In this document: piece by piece, positions 24,395 through 32,665 of the stretch | Numbering within the stretch: the first letter of the stretch is position 1 | Layout: the number at the start of each line of letters is the position of its first letter | Source: Solobacterium sp. | GTDB lineage: Bacteria; Bacillota_I; Bacilli_A; Erysipelotrichales; Erysipelotrichaceae | Assembly: GCA_017459725.1 (NCBI GenBank) | Contig: JAFUCL010000045.1 | Location: 1-45,591 of the forward strand | Reading direction: 5' to 3' | DNA: 45,591 bases | Translations under genes and position numbers: made by a program | Notes under the pieces: model-generated | What the model saw: only the letters and a program-made list of their open reading frames with translations | Databases searched by the model: none | Told to the model about the DNA's origin: nothing

Positions 24395-24402
24395 TGATAA
24401 GT
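24395..24402 (+). promoter_or_regulatory. TGATAAGT half-site before the second ATPase gene
   Basis: TGATAAGT at 24395-24402 is identical to the element in the larger palindromic site upstream of uxaC. Only 31 bases separate it from ATG 24434. A possible shared operator half-site, supported by one match only. Confidence 0.3.
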
Positions 24403-24433
24403 CATTCATGCATACGCAAGGAGGCGATATACA

Positions 24434-25513
24434 ATGGCATATATAACTTTGAAAAACATCAATAAGATTTATCCCAATGGATATCATGCGGTACATGATT
24501 TCAATATTGAAATCGAAAAGGGCGAATTCATTGTGTTTGTCGGTCCTTCAGGCTGCGGAAAGTCCACAACACTTCGTATGATTGCCGGACTTGAAGATAT
24601 CTCAAACGGTGATTTCCTGATCAACGGCAACCGCGCCAATGAACTCGGTCCGCGTGAGCGTGAGGTAGCAATGGTCTTCCAGAGCTACGCGCTGTACCCG
24701 CAGATGACCGTATTTGACAATATCGCCTTCGGTCTTACACTGCAGGGCGTTGACGAGGAAGTTATTGAACAGCGTGTCAAGAAGACAGCTGCGATCCTCG
24801 GTCTGACCGACTACCTTGACCGTCTTCCGAGAGCTCTTTCCGGCGGACAGCGTCAGCGTGTTGCCATCGGCCGTGCGATCATCCGTAAGGTAGGTATCTT
24901 CCTGATGGACGAGCCGCTTTCCAACCTGGACGCTAAACAGCGTGTTACGATGCGTTCTGAAATCGCCCAGATTCATAAGGAAACAGGCGCTACTACTATT
25001 TACGTTACCCATGACCAGACCGAAGCCATGACGCTGGCTGACCGGATCGTCGTTATGAAGGACGGTTATGTACAGCAGATCGGTACACCGTATGAGCTGT
25101 ACTTCAACCCGGTCAATGTATTCGTAGCCGGATTTATCGGTGAGCCGCCGATGAACTTCATCCGCGGTACGGTCAAAGACGGAAAGATTCATTTCGGAGA
25201 GAATGTTCTGGATCTCAATGCAATGCCCGGTACAGATCTTAAATCCTATGAAGGAAAGGAAATTATCTTTGGTTTCCGTCCCGAAGGAATCGAACTCGGT
25301 AAACACGACAACGCATATCATGTCAGCGCACAGGTTGAGCTGACGGAAATGCTCGGAGACAACACAAACGTTTATATCACAACCGGTGAAGACAAGGCGA
25401 TCCTCAAGGTTGACCCGCATGATACACCGGAGCTGGATGAAACGATTGAGTTCTCCATTCCGTTCGAACATGTTTATCTGTTTGATGCGGAAACCGAAAG
25501 CCGGGTTAAGTAA
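24434..25513 (+). CDS. ABC transporter ATPase 2 (MsmK/UgpC type)
   Basis: A second 359-residue CUT1 ATPase, aligned without gaps to the one at 18521 through its first 170 residues. It has Walker A GPSGCGKST (37-45), Q-loop VFQSYALYPQM, LSGGQRQR (135-142), Walker B IFLMDE (155-160) and YVTHDQTEAM, with the same C-terminal regulatory domain. AAGGAGG (24418-24424) gives a strong start at 24434. It begins the kduI-kduD segment. Since MsmK/MsmX-type ATPases can serve several importers, it may energise other transporters too. Confidence 0.92.
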   Translation: MAYITLKNINKIYPNGYHAVHDFNIEIEKGEFIVFVGPSGCGKSTTLRMIAGLEDISNGDFLINGNRANELGPREREVAMVFQSYALYPQMTVFDNIAFGLTLQGVDEEVIEQRVKKTAAILGLTDYLDRLPRALSGGQRQRVAIGRAIIRKVGIFLMDEPLSNLDAKQRVTMRSEIAQIHKETGATTIYVTHDQTEAMTLADRIVVMKDGYVQQIGTPYELYFNPVNVFVAGFIGEPPMNFIRGTVKDGKIHFGENVLDLNAMPGTDLKSYEGKEIIFGFRPEGIELGKHDNAYHVSAQVELTEMLGDNTNVYITTGEDKAILKVDPHDTPELDETIEFSIPFEHVYLFDAETESRVK

Positions 25514-25527
25514 AAAGGAGATACACA

Positions 25528-26370
25528 ATGGATATTCGTTATTCAGCAAGTCCCAATGATGTAAAGCGCTATACCACGGAAGAGCTGCGCAATGAGTTTC
25601 TGATTACAGATCTGTATGTTCCGGATACTGTAAAGGCAACCTACTCCCATGTGGACAGAATGGTTGTCCTGGGCATTATGCCGGTGCATGAAAAGGTGTC
25701 CATTGACAAGGGCATCGAGATCTATGCAAACTTCGGCACAGAGTACTTCCTGGAACGCCGTGAAGCAGGTGTCTTCAACCTCGGCGGCAAGGGCTACATC
25801 GAAGCGGACGGAGAACGGTACAGTCTCGGTTATGAAGACTGCCTGTATCTGTCCAAGGGTGTCAGGGAAGTTTACTTCGGCAGCGAAGATCCGGAGAATC
25901 CGGCAAAGTTCTACCTTGCTTCCACTCCGGCTCACAAGGCATGCAAGACCACGCTGCTGACATTCGAGAATGCGAATCACCGTCCGACCGGCGATGAGAA
26001 GACTTCCAACAAGAGAGTGATCAACCAGTTCATTCATCCGGATGTTCTGGAAACCTGCCAGCTTTCCATGGGTCTCACACAGCTGGCTCCGGGCAGTGTC
26101 TGGAACACGATGCCGAGCCATACACATGAGCGCCGTATGGAAGTTTATACCTACTTCGAGATTCCGGAAGGTGAAGCGGTTATTCATCTGATGGGTCAGC
26201 CTAAGGAAACACGTCATCTGGTCATGAAAAACTTTGACGCTGTGATTTCTCCTTCATGGTCAATTCACAGCGGCTGCGGCACCACAAACTATACGTTTAT
26301 CTGGGCAATGGGCGGCGAGAATCAGACCTTTGATGACATGGATACATTACAGCCGGATGAGCTGTTATAG
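25528..26370 (+). CDS. kduI: KduI, 5-keto-4-deoxyuronate isomerase
   Basis: Isomerises 5-keto-4-deoxyuronate (4-deoxy-L-threo-5-hexosulose uronate) to 3-deoxy-D-glycero-2,5-hexodiulosonate in the cytoplasm. The 280-residue double cupin has the zinc ligands of the E. coli enzyme: His198 and His200 in SHTHERRMEVY, Glu205, and His247 in SPSWSIHSG. The spacing equals that of E. coli with a shift of two. It takes the product of GH105 and feeds KduD 13 bases downstream. Confidence 0.96.
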   Translation: MDIRYSASPNDVKRYTTEELRNEFLITDLYVPDTVKATYSHVDRMVVLGIMPVHEKVSIDKGIEIYANFGTEYFLERREAGVFNLGGKGYIEADGERYSLGYEDCLYLSKGVREVYFGSEDPENPAKFYLASTPAHKACKTTLLTFENANHRPTGDEKTSNKRVINQFIHPDVLETCQLSMGLTQLAPGSVWNTMPSHTHERRMEVYTYFEIPEGEAVIHLMGQPKETRHLVMKNFDAVISPSWSIHSGCGTTNYTFIWAMGGENQTFDDMDTLQPDELL

Positions 26371-26382
26371 GAGATTGCAAAT

Positions 26383-27180
26383 ATGGACATGAATGATTTC
26401 AGACTGGACGGCAAGGTTGCGCTGATTACCGGTGCAGTATACGGTATCGGTTTCGCAATCGCTGAAGCTTACGCAGCTGCAGGCGCAAAGATCGTCTTCA
26501 ACTGCCTCGATGAAAAGTCTCTGCAGATGGGACTCGACAACTATCATGCTAAGGGCATTGATGCCAAGGGCTACATCGCTGACGTTACCAACGAAGAGCA
26601 GATGCAGGCTCTGGTAAAGCAGATCGAGGAAGAAGTCGGCACAATCGACATCCTCGTAAACAATGCCGGTATTATCAAGCGTATTCCGATGCTCGAGATG
26701 AGCGCTGAAGACTTCCGCAAGGTTGTTGACATCGACCTGAACGGTCCGTTCATCTGCGCAAAGGCAGTTCTCCCGGGAATGATCAAGAAGGGTCACGGCA
26801 AGATCATCAACATCTGCTCGATGATGTCCGAACTCGGAAGAGAAACAGTATCCGCTTATGCGGCTGCCAAGGGCGGTCTGAAGATGCTGACAAAGAACAT
26901 CTGCTCCGAATACGGTGAATACAACATTCAGTGCAACGGCATCGGTCCGGGTTACATTGCCACACCGCAGACTGCTCCGCTCAGAGAGAGACAGCCTGAC
27001 GGATCCAGACATCCGTTTGACCAGTTCATCGTTGCCAAGACACCGGCCGGACGCTGGGGAACAGCGGAAGACCTGCAGGGACCTGCTCTGTTCCTTGCAT
27101 CTGATGCCTCCAACTTTGTCAACGGACAGATTCTGTATGTTGACGGCGGCATCCTGGCTTACATCGGCAAACAGCCCTGA
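26383..27180 (+). CDS. kduD: KduD, 2-deoxy-D-gluconate 3-dehydrogenase (SDR)
   Basis: Reduces 3-deoxy-D-glycero-2,5-hexodiulosonate to 2-keto-3-deoxygluconate with NAD(P)H. The 265-residue short-chain dehydrogenase has TGAVYGIG (16-23), NNAG (93-96), and the catalytic Ser146, Tyr159 and Lys163 in SAYAAAKGG. It ends with the family's VDGG motif. ATG 26383 follows TAGGAG. Its position after kduI supports KduD over other SDR activities. The stop overlaps the next start by one base (TGATG). Confidence 0.93.
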   Translation: MDMNDFRLDGKVALITGAVYGIGFAIAEAYAAAGAKIVFNCLDEKSLQMGLDNYHAKGIDAKGYIADVTNEEQMQALVKQIEEEVGTIDILVNNAGIIKRIPMLEMSAEDFRKVVDIDLNGPFICAKAVLPGMIKKGHGKIINICSMMSELGRETVSAYAAAKGGLKMLTKNICSEYGEYNIQCNGIGPGYIATPQTAPLRERQPDGSRHPFDQFIVAKTPAGRWGTAEDLQGPALFLASDASNFVNGQILYVDGGILAYIGKQP

Positions 27181-27959
27181 TGCGGCTGATCTCATTTCAA
27201 TGCGGTGAAGCGGAAGTGCGCGGTGTGCTGCAGGATGATTATGAAACCCTGAAGGCACACAAGATCCGTCCGGCGATGGTCATCTGTCCCGGCGGTGCTT
27301 ACCGCTGGCGGTCACCGCGTGAGAAAGATCCTGCAGCCCTGGAGTTTCTCTCCATGGGCTGGCAGGTGTTTATCCTGGAGTATTCCGTCGGGGAGAAAGC
27401 AGGCGGCTACAGACCGCTGAAGGAGCTGGCGGAAGCAGTACAGGAAATCCGCAGAAACAGTGCGGAATGGCATATCGATCCCGAAAAGATTGCGGTGATG
27501 GGCTTCTCGGCAGGCGGTCATCTTGCGGCAAGTCTCGGTGCATTCTGGAACGATCCCGAATTCGGCTTTCCGGCCGCATGCAGACCTGACGCACTTGTGC
27601 TCTGCTATCCCGTCATCAGTACAAAAGAATATGCGCATGAGGAATCTGCCGAATGGGTATCCGGCGGTGATCCTGCGGTAAGAGAAAAACTGCATCTTCC
27701 CGACAGAGTCACTTCGGAATTCCCTCCCGTGTTCTTGTGGCACGGCGGTGAGGATACAAGTGTACCGCCGGAAAACAGTCTTATGCTTGCGGCGGCGCTC
27801 AGGCGCAGACATGTGCCGTTTGAGTTTCATCTGTTTGAAACCGGCGGACACGGTATATCCACCTGCACACAGGAGGTGGAAACACCGGAAGAATTCTGCC
27901 GTATTTGGGTTCCGCTCTGCAAAACGTGGTTAAACCGCCGATTTGAGTATGTACCCTAA
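27180..27959 (+). CDS. Alpha/beta hydrolase, probable pectin or sugar acetyl-esterase
   Basis: A 259-residue BD-FAE/acetyl-xylan-esterase-like hydrolase. ICPGGAYRW (oxyanion loop, 35-43) precedes GFSAGGH with nucleophile Ser110. The acid is the Asp of HGGEDTSVP and the base the His of ETGGHGIS. No signal peptide. It directly overlaps the kduD stop, so it belongs to the same operon and likely removes acetyl groups from imported pectic oligosaccharides. The precise ester is inferred from context. Confidence 0.85.
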   Translation: MRLISFQCGEAEVRGVLQDDYETLKAHKIRPAMVICPGGAYRWRSPREKDPAALEFLSMGWQVFILEYSVGEKAGGYRPLKELAEAVQEIRRNSAEWHIDPEKIAVMGFSAGGHLAASLGAFWNDPEFGFPAACRPDALVLCYPVISTKEYAHEESAEWVSGGDPAVREKLHLPDRVTSEFPPVFLWHGGEDTSVPPENSLMLAAALRRRHVPFEFHLFETGGHGISTCTQEVETPEEFCRIWVPLCKTWLNRRFEYVP

Positions 27960-27965
27960 GCATTG

Positions 27966-27999
27966 AAAGTGAAGGTATGTACCCATATCTTCACTTTTT
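27966..27999 (+). terminator. Terminator or attenuator between the transport and uronate operons
   Basis: AAAGTGAAGGTATG (27966-27979) pairs with CATATCTTCACTTT (27984-27997), 14 pairs with one G-U, then two more T. No clear promoter lies in the 41 bases before uxaB, so partial read-through is likely. Confidence 0.75.
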
Positions 28000-28040
28000 C
28001 AATAAGTATTACAGCAGTAAGTAAGGGAGAATGATGAATC

Positions 28041-29555
28041 ATGAAAAAACTGAATTATGAAGTTCTCAGAGAATCCGGTTATGACGGATATATTCTCGAA
28101 AGTGCACCTGAGAAGGTGATGCAGTTCGGTGAAGGAAACTTCCTGAGAGCTTTCGTTGATTACTGGTTCGATGTATCGAACGAGAAAGTCGGATGGAACG
28201 GTAAGTGCGTGCTTGTACAGCCGATCAAGCAGGGTCTTGCAGAACTGATCAATGAGCAGGAAGGCCTCTATACGCTGTATCTGCGCGGCCGTGAGAACGG
28301 TGAGAAGGTAGACCGCAGAAGAGTGATCTCCTCTGTTTCCCGCTGCCTGAATCCGTATGAGGAAGACGGTTTCAATGCCATGATGGATCTCGCCCGTTCG
28401 GATGATCTGGAATACATCGTTTCCAACACAACCGAAGCAGGTATCGTCTATGATCCGGCATGTGCGCTGGAAGACAGACCGGCATCCTCTTTCCCGGGCA
28501 AGCTGACCCAGGTTCTTCTCGAACGCTTCAATGCCGGAAAGAAGGGTGTTGTGATCCTGTCCTGCGAGCTGATCGACAATAACGGCAAGGAACTGCAGAG
28601 ATGCGTTAACCAGTATATTGATCAGTGGGGACTCAGCGATGACTTCCGTGCATATGTGAATGAAGAATGCCTCTTCTGCTCCACACTGGTTGACCGTATC
28701 GTACCGGGCCGTATCCGTGATCCGCAGGAAGTGGAACGTCTGGAACAGGTACACGGCTACAGCGATCCGCTGCTGGATGTAGGTGAAGTATTCGGTGTCT
28801 GGAACATTGAAGGTCCGGCATGGCTGGAAGATAAACTGCCGTTCAAGGCAGCCGGCCTGAACTGCCCGGTTGTTCTGGATGTAACCCCGTACAAGAAGCG
28901 CAAAGTACGTATTCTGAACGGTGCGCATACAGGCTTTGTTCTGGGTGCATATCTTGCCGGCTTTGACATTGTCCGTGACTGCATGCAGGATGAGACAGTG
29001 CTCGGCTTCATGAACAAGATGCTGTATGACGAAGTGATCCCGACTCTGCCGCTCGACAAGGAAGACCTGATGAACTTTGCCGGTGCTGTGCAGGACCGTT
29101 TCAACAATCCGTTTGTCAATCATGAGCTGATGAGCATTTCCCTGAACTCCACTTCCAAGTGGAGAGCAAGAGATCTCCCCAGCCTGCAGGAATACACAGA
29201 AGCCAAGGGTGTTCTGCCGCCTTGTCTGACCACAAGCTTTGCGGCCTACATGGCTTTCTATTCCAGTGATATCCAGGAACTCACCGATGCCGGACTGGTA
29301 TGCCGCCGTCCGAAGGGAAACACATATACTGTTTCCGATGACCGCTTCGTTCTTGAGTTCTACTATGATCACAGAAATGATGATGCGAAGACACTGACGC
29401 ATGCCGTTATGACCGATGAGCGTATGTGGGGCATGGATCTCACAACAATCCCGGGCTTTGAAGCGGCTGCGGCTGAAAAACTGGAACTGATCCGCAAGGA
29501 AGGTGCGCTGAAGGCATATGCCTGCGCACTGGCGGAAGGTGAAGCGAATGCTTGA
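28041..29555 (+). CDS. uxaB: UxaB, tagaturonate reductase (altronate oxidoreductase)
   Basis: Reduces D-tagaturonate to D-altronate with NADH. The 504 residues match the long-chain mannitol/polyol dehydrogenase family: the N-terminal VMQFGEGNFLRAFVDYW is the usual nucleotide-binding start, and the C-terminal catalytic domain has KKRKVRILNGAHT with Lys, Asn and His of the active site. AAGGGAGA (28023-28030) precedes ATG 28041. It overlaps uxaA by eight bases. UxaB is preferred over fructuronate reductase UxuB because uxaC and uxaA, not uxuA, are the neighbours. Confidence 0.93.
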   Translation: MKKLNYEVLRESGYDGYILESAPEKVMQFGEGNFLRAFVDYWFDVSNEKVGWNGKCVLVQPIKQGLAELINEQEGLYTLYLRGRENGEKVDRRRVISSVSRCLNPYEEDGFNAMMDLARSDDLEYIVSNTTEAGIVYDPACALEDRPASSFPGKLTQVLLERFNAGKKGVVILSCELIDNNGKELQRCVNQYIDQWGLSDDFRAYVNEECLFCSTLVDRIVPGRIRDPQEVERLEQVHGYSDPLLDVGEVFGVWNIEGPAWLEDKLPFKAAGLNCPVVLDVTPYKKRKVRILNGAHTGFVLGAYLAGFDIVRDCMQDETVLGFMNKMLYDEVIPTLPLDKEDLMNFAGAVQDRFNNPFVNHELMSISLNSTSKWRARDLPSLQEYTEAKGVLPPCLTTSFAAYMAFYSSDIQELTDAGLVCRRPKGNTYTVSDDRFVLEFYYDHRNDDAKTLTHAVMTDERMWGMDLTTIPGFEAAAAEKLELIRKEGALKAYACALAEGEANA

Positions 29556-31020
29556 TTTCCTGCATATCAATGAGCTGGACAATGTTGCGGTAGCGCTGCG
29601 TCCGGCTGCTGCAGGAGCTGTATTTGAAGGCACGGAAGCCCTGGAACCGATTCCGCAGGGACATAAACTGGCTCTGCGGGATATTCCCAAGGGTGAACCG
29701 GTCATCAAGTACGGTCTGCCGATCGGTCACGCCACCGAAGACATCAAAAAGGGAAGCTGGGTGCACACGCACAACATGGCAACCAACCTTTCCGGTGAAG
29801 TTGAGTATACGTACAATCCTGTTAAGATCAATCAGGAAAAGAAGGAACCCCGCACATTCCGCGGCTTCCGCAGACATGACGGCAAAGCAGCAGTCCGCAA
29901 TGAAATCTGGATCATCCCGACGGTCGGCTGTGTCAATGATGTAGCGAAGGCACTGGTCCGGGACAACCAGGATCTGGTTACCGGCTCCATTGACGGTCTG
30001 TATACATTCACGCATCCGTTCGGATGCTCACAAACAGGACATGACCATGCCCAGACCAGGAAGCTGCTGGCTTCACTGACACGGCATCCCAATGCCGGTG
30101 CAGTACTGGTGCTGAGTCTTGGCTGTGAAAACCTGACCCATGAGCAGTTTCTTGAGGAACTCGGTGAATATGATCCGGAACGCGTGAAGTTCCTTACCTG
30201 CCAGCATGTTGAAGACGAACTCGCGGCAGGCAGAGAGCTTCTGAAGGAATGCGCTGCGTTTGCAGGACAGTTTGAGCGGGAGGATATCCCGGTCAGCGAA
30301 CTGGTAGTCGGCATGAAGTGCGGCGGCTCCGACGGTCTTTCCGGCATTACTGCCAATCCGACGGTCGGTAAGTTCTCCGATCTTCTGACCGGTATGGGCG
30401 GCACAACGATTCTGACGGAAGTACCGGAAATGTTCGGTGCGGAAAGCTTCCTGCTGAACCGCTGCGTTACTCCGGAAGTATTTGATAAAGCATCGCATAT
30501 GCTGAATGGATTCAAGGATTACTTCATCAGCCATCATGAGGTTGTATATGATAATCCGAGTCCGGGCAATAAGCAGGGCGGTATCACAACCCTCGAAGAC
30601 AAGTCATGCGGATGCGTCCAGAAGGGCGGATCGGCACCGATTGTCGACGTTATTGATTACGGTGAACCTGTAAAGAACAAGGGTCTTAACCTGCTGTACG
30701 GACCGGGCAATGATCTGGTTTCCGCTACGGCACTGACCGCATCCGGCTGTCATCTGATTCTCTTTACAACCGGAAGAGGCACACCGTTCGGCGCTCCGGC
30801 TCCGACAATGAAGATTGCGACCAATACGGCCCTGGCAACCAAGAAGTCCAACTGGATCGACTTCAATGCAGGTGTTGTGGCGGACGGTGAAAAGACGATT
30901 CCGGAAGCAGCTGATGCGCTGATGGATCAGGTAATCCGCGTTGCTTCAGGTGAAAAGACCTGCACGGAACGCAAGGGTTTCCGCGAAATTTCAATCTTCA
31001 AGGACGGCGTTGTCCTTTAA
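29548..31020 (+). CDS. uxaA: UxaA, altronate dehydratase
   Basis: Dehydrates D-altronate to 2-keto-3-deoxygluconate using iron. The 490 residues comprise an N-terminal SAF domain (about 1-95, ending GSWVHTHNM) and the C-terminal UxaA/GarD catalytic domain with GFRRHDGKAAVRNEIWIIP, THPFGCSQTG, GMKCGGSDGLSGITANP and SCGCVQKGGSAPIVDV. The start ATG 29548 lies within the end of uxaB, with GGAAGGTG at 29533-29540. Confidence 0.95.
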   Translation: MLDFLHINELDNVAVALRPAAAGAVFEGTEALEPIPQGHKLALRDIPKGEPVIKYGLPIGHATEDIKKGSWVHTHNMATNLSGEVEYTYNPVKINQEKKEPRTFRGFRRHDGKAAVRNEIWIIPTVGCVNDVAKALVRDNQDLVTGSIDGLYTFTHPFGCSQTGHDHAQTRKLLASLTRHPNAGAVLVLSLGCENLTHEQFLEELGEYDPERVKFLTCQHVEDELAAGRELLKECAAFAGQFEREDIPVSELVVGMKCGGSDGLSGITANPTVGKFSDLLTGMGGTTILTEVPEMFGAESFLLNRCVTPEVFDKASHMLNGFKDYFISHHEVVYDNPSPGNKQGGITTLEDKSCGCVQKGGSAPIVDVIDYGEPVKNKGLNLLYGPGNDLVSATALTASGCHLILFTTGRGTPFGAPAPTMKIATNTALATKKSNWIDFNAGVVADGEKTIPEAADALMDQVIRVASGEKTCTERKGFREISIFKDGVVL

Positions 31021-31036
31021 TACAGGAGGAAGATCT

Positions 31037-31891
31037 ATGCAGTTGGGTATCAGGCTTCATGATATCAACACAGCTATGCCTGCGGAGTTCCAGACCATGG
31101 AAGCCCGTGCGGCAAAGGCAAGGGAGGAAGGTTTCTCCTGTGTACATCTGGCTTTTTCCAAAGTCATTCCGGGCACGGTGTTTGATGACTGTGCGCTGAA
31201 TGAAGGTCTGGCAGCGTATACCCGCAGAGTCTTCCGCAAAGAAGACCTCGATATCGCAGTGCTTGGCTGCTATCTGAATCTGGCGCATCCCGATCCGGAA
31301 AAACTGAAGGAAATCCAGTCCCGGTATTTCGGTCATATCAGAGTGGCATCCCTGCTCGGTGCTTCGGTTGTAGGCACGGAAACAGGCGCTCCGAATGCGG
31401 AATACAAGATGGATGCGAACACCCATTCCGAAGAAGCGCTGGAAGCGTTTATCAGAGGACTGGCACCGGTTGTGGAGTATGCGGAGCACTACGGTGTTAC
31501 AATGGCCATTGAACCGGTCTGGAAGCATATCGTTTACAACGCAGAACGTGCAAAGAGGGTGGTCGATGCGATCGGCAGTCCGAATCTCAGGATCATCTTC
31601 GACCCGGTGAATATCCTGTATCCCGGCAATCTCGACAAGCGTGAGGAAGTCTTCGGCGAAATGATCGACAAGCTCGGAGACAGGATCGCGGTTGTGCATC
31701 TGAAGGATTACGTGAATGAAGGCACGGATCTCAAGAGCATTGCGGCAGGCACCGGTGAGATGGACTACAGACAGGTTCTGCAGTTTGTGAAGGCACGCAA
31801 GCCGTATATCCAGGCTACTCTGGAAAATACAAACAATGACAATGCGGTCAGCTCCAGAGAACTCCTGGAACGGCTGTATAATGAACTGTAA
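31037..31891 (+). CDS. TIM-barrel sugar-phosphate isomerase/epimerase family protein
   Basis: A 284-residue xylose-isomerase-like TIM barrel (AP endonuclease family 2 fold). Likely metal ligands are Glu159 (AIEPVWKH), Asp189 (IFDPVNIL), His221 (VVHLKDY) and Glu263 (ATLENT). AGGAGGAAG precedes ATG 31037. It is 16 bases after uxaA and 21 before eda, so it works in uronate catabolism. It might interconvert tagaturonate and fructuronate or another keto-uronate, but the exact reaction cannot be read from sequence. Confidence 0.82.
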   Translation: MQLGIRLHDINTAMPAEFQTMEARAAKAREEGFSCVHLAFSKVIPGTVFDDCALNEGLAAYTRRVFRKEDLDIAVLGCYLNLAHPDPEKLKEIQSRYFGHIRVASLLGASVVGTETGAPNAEYKMDANTHSEEALEAFIRGLAPVVEYAEHYGVTMAIEPVWKHIVYNAERAKRVVDAIGSPNLRIIFDPVNILYPGNLDKREEVFGEMIDKLGDRIAVVHLKDYVNEGTDLKSIAAGTGEMDYRQVLQFVKARKPYIQATLENTNNDNAVSSRELLERLYNEL

Positions 31892-31912
31892 GTGAGAGGA
31901 GCTAATACAAAA

Positions 31913-32554
31913 ATGAATGCACTGAATGAAGCAATCTCCAAGATCGGTGTTGTACCGGTCATCAAACTGAACAATCCGGAACGTGATGCTGCGCCGCTGG
32001 CAAAGGCTCTGTGTGAAGGCGGTCTGCCGGTCGCTGAAGTTACTTTCCGTGCTGCCGGAGCAGATAAAGCAATCCGTATTATGAAGGAAACATGCCCTGA
32101 CATGATCGTCGGTGCAGGTACAGTCCTGACCGCTGAACAGGTACACGCTGCTGTTGATGCAGGTGCTCAGTTCATCGTTTCCCCGGGCTTCAGCTATGTT
32201 CTTGCGGATACATGCAAGGAGCTGAATATCCCGTACTTCCCGGGTGTTACAACACCGACTGAATACCAGATGGCTCTGCCGTACGGTTATGAAGTTCTGA
32301 AGTTCTTCCCGGCTGAACAGTCCGGCGGTCTGGCTAAGATCAAGGCTATGAGCGCACCGTTCCCGATGTTCAAGATTATGCCTACAGGCGGCATCTCCCT
32401 GAAGAATCTGGAAGAATATCTGTCCTGCCCGGTAATCGCAGCATGCGGCGGTTCCTACATGGTCAAGGCTGAAGATATCGAATCAGGCAACTGGGAAAAG
32501 ATTATTGATCTCTGCAAGCAGTCCAGAGAGATTGTTGACAGAGTAAGAGGTTAA
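31913..32554 (+). CDS. eda: Eda, KDPG (and KHG) aldolase
   Basis: Splits 2-keto-3-deoxy-6-phosphogluconate into pyruvate and glyceraldehyde-3-phosphate. The 213-residue trimeric TIM barrel carries Glu42 in VAEVTFR, the phosphate/substrate loops GAGTVL and SPGFS, GVTTPTE, and the Schiff-base Lys130 in EVLKFFPAE. These correspond to Glu45 and Lys133 of E. coli. ATG 31913 is used; a GTG 21 bases upstream overlaps the ribosome binding site GAGAGGAG. It is the last gene before a strong hairpin. Confidence 0.96.
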   Translation: MNALNEAISKIGVVPVIKLNNPERDAAPLAKALCEGGLPVAEVTFRAAGADKAIRIMKETCPDMIVGAGTVLTAEQVHAAVDAGAQFIVSPGFSYVLADTCKELNIPYFPGVTTPTEYQMALPYGYEVLKFFPAEQSGGLAKIKAMSAPFPMFKIMPTGGISLKNLEEYLSCPVIAACGGSYMVKAEDIESGNWEKIIDLCKQSREIVDRVRG

Positions 32555-32562
32555 TCCAACAC

Positions 32563-32589
32563 AGACGGATCATCATACATGATCCGTCT
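32563..32589 (+). terminator. Hairpin after eda, probable weak terminator
   Basis: AGACGGATCAT (32563-32573) pairs perfectly with ATGATCCGTCT (32579-32589). The T-run after it is weak, so it may attenuate rather than stop transcription into uxaC. Confidence 0.6.
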
Positions 32590-32604
32590 TCGTACTTCTG
32601 CTGT

Positions 32605-32635
32605 ACTTATCATGAAACAGTGTGATAAGTTATCA
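32605..32635. promoter_or_regulatory. Compound palindromic operator upstream of uxaC
   Basis: ACTTATCA (32605-32612) and TGATAAGT (32623-32630) form a perfect inverted repeat with 10 bases between. The second arm also opens the palindrome TGATAA-G-TTATCA (32623-32635). Three TGATAA half-sites in 31 bases just before a start codon are a likely repressor or activator site. The protein that binds is unknown. Confidence 0.55.
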
Positions 32636-32665
32636 GTGGTGTTATACATCAGGAGAGGTTAAAGA

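Noticed and set aside
31037..31891. TIM-barrel protein as the missing KDG kinase
   Set aside because: Its fold and metal ligands are of the isomerase/epimerase type; there is no PfkB or ATP-binding motif.
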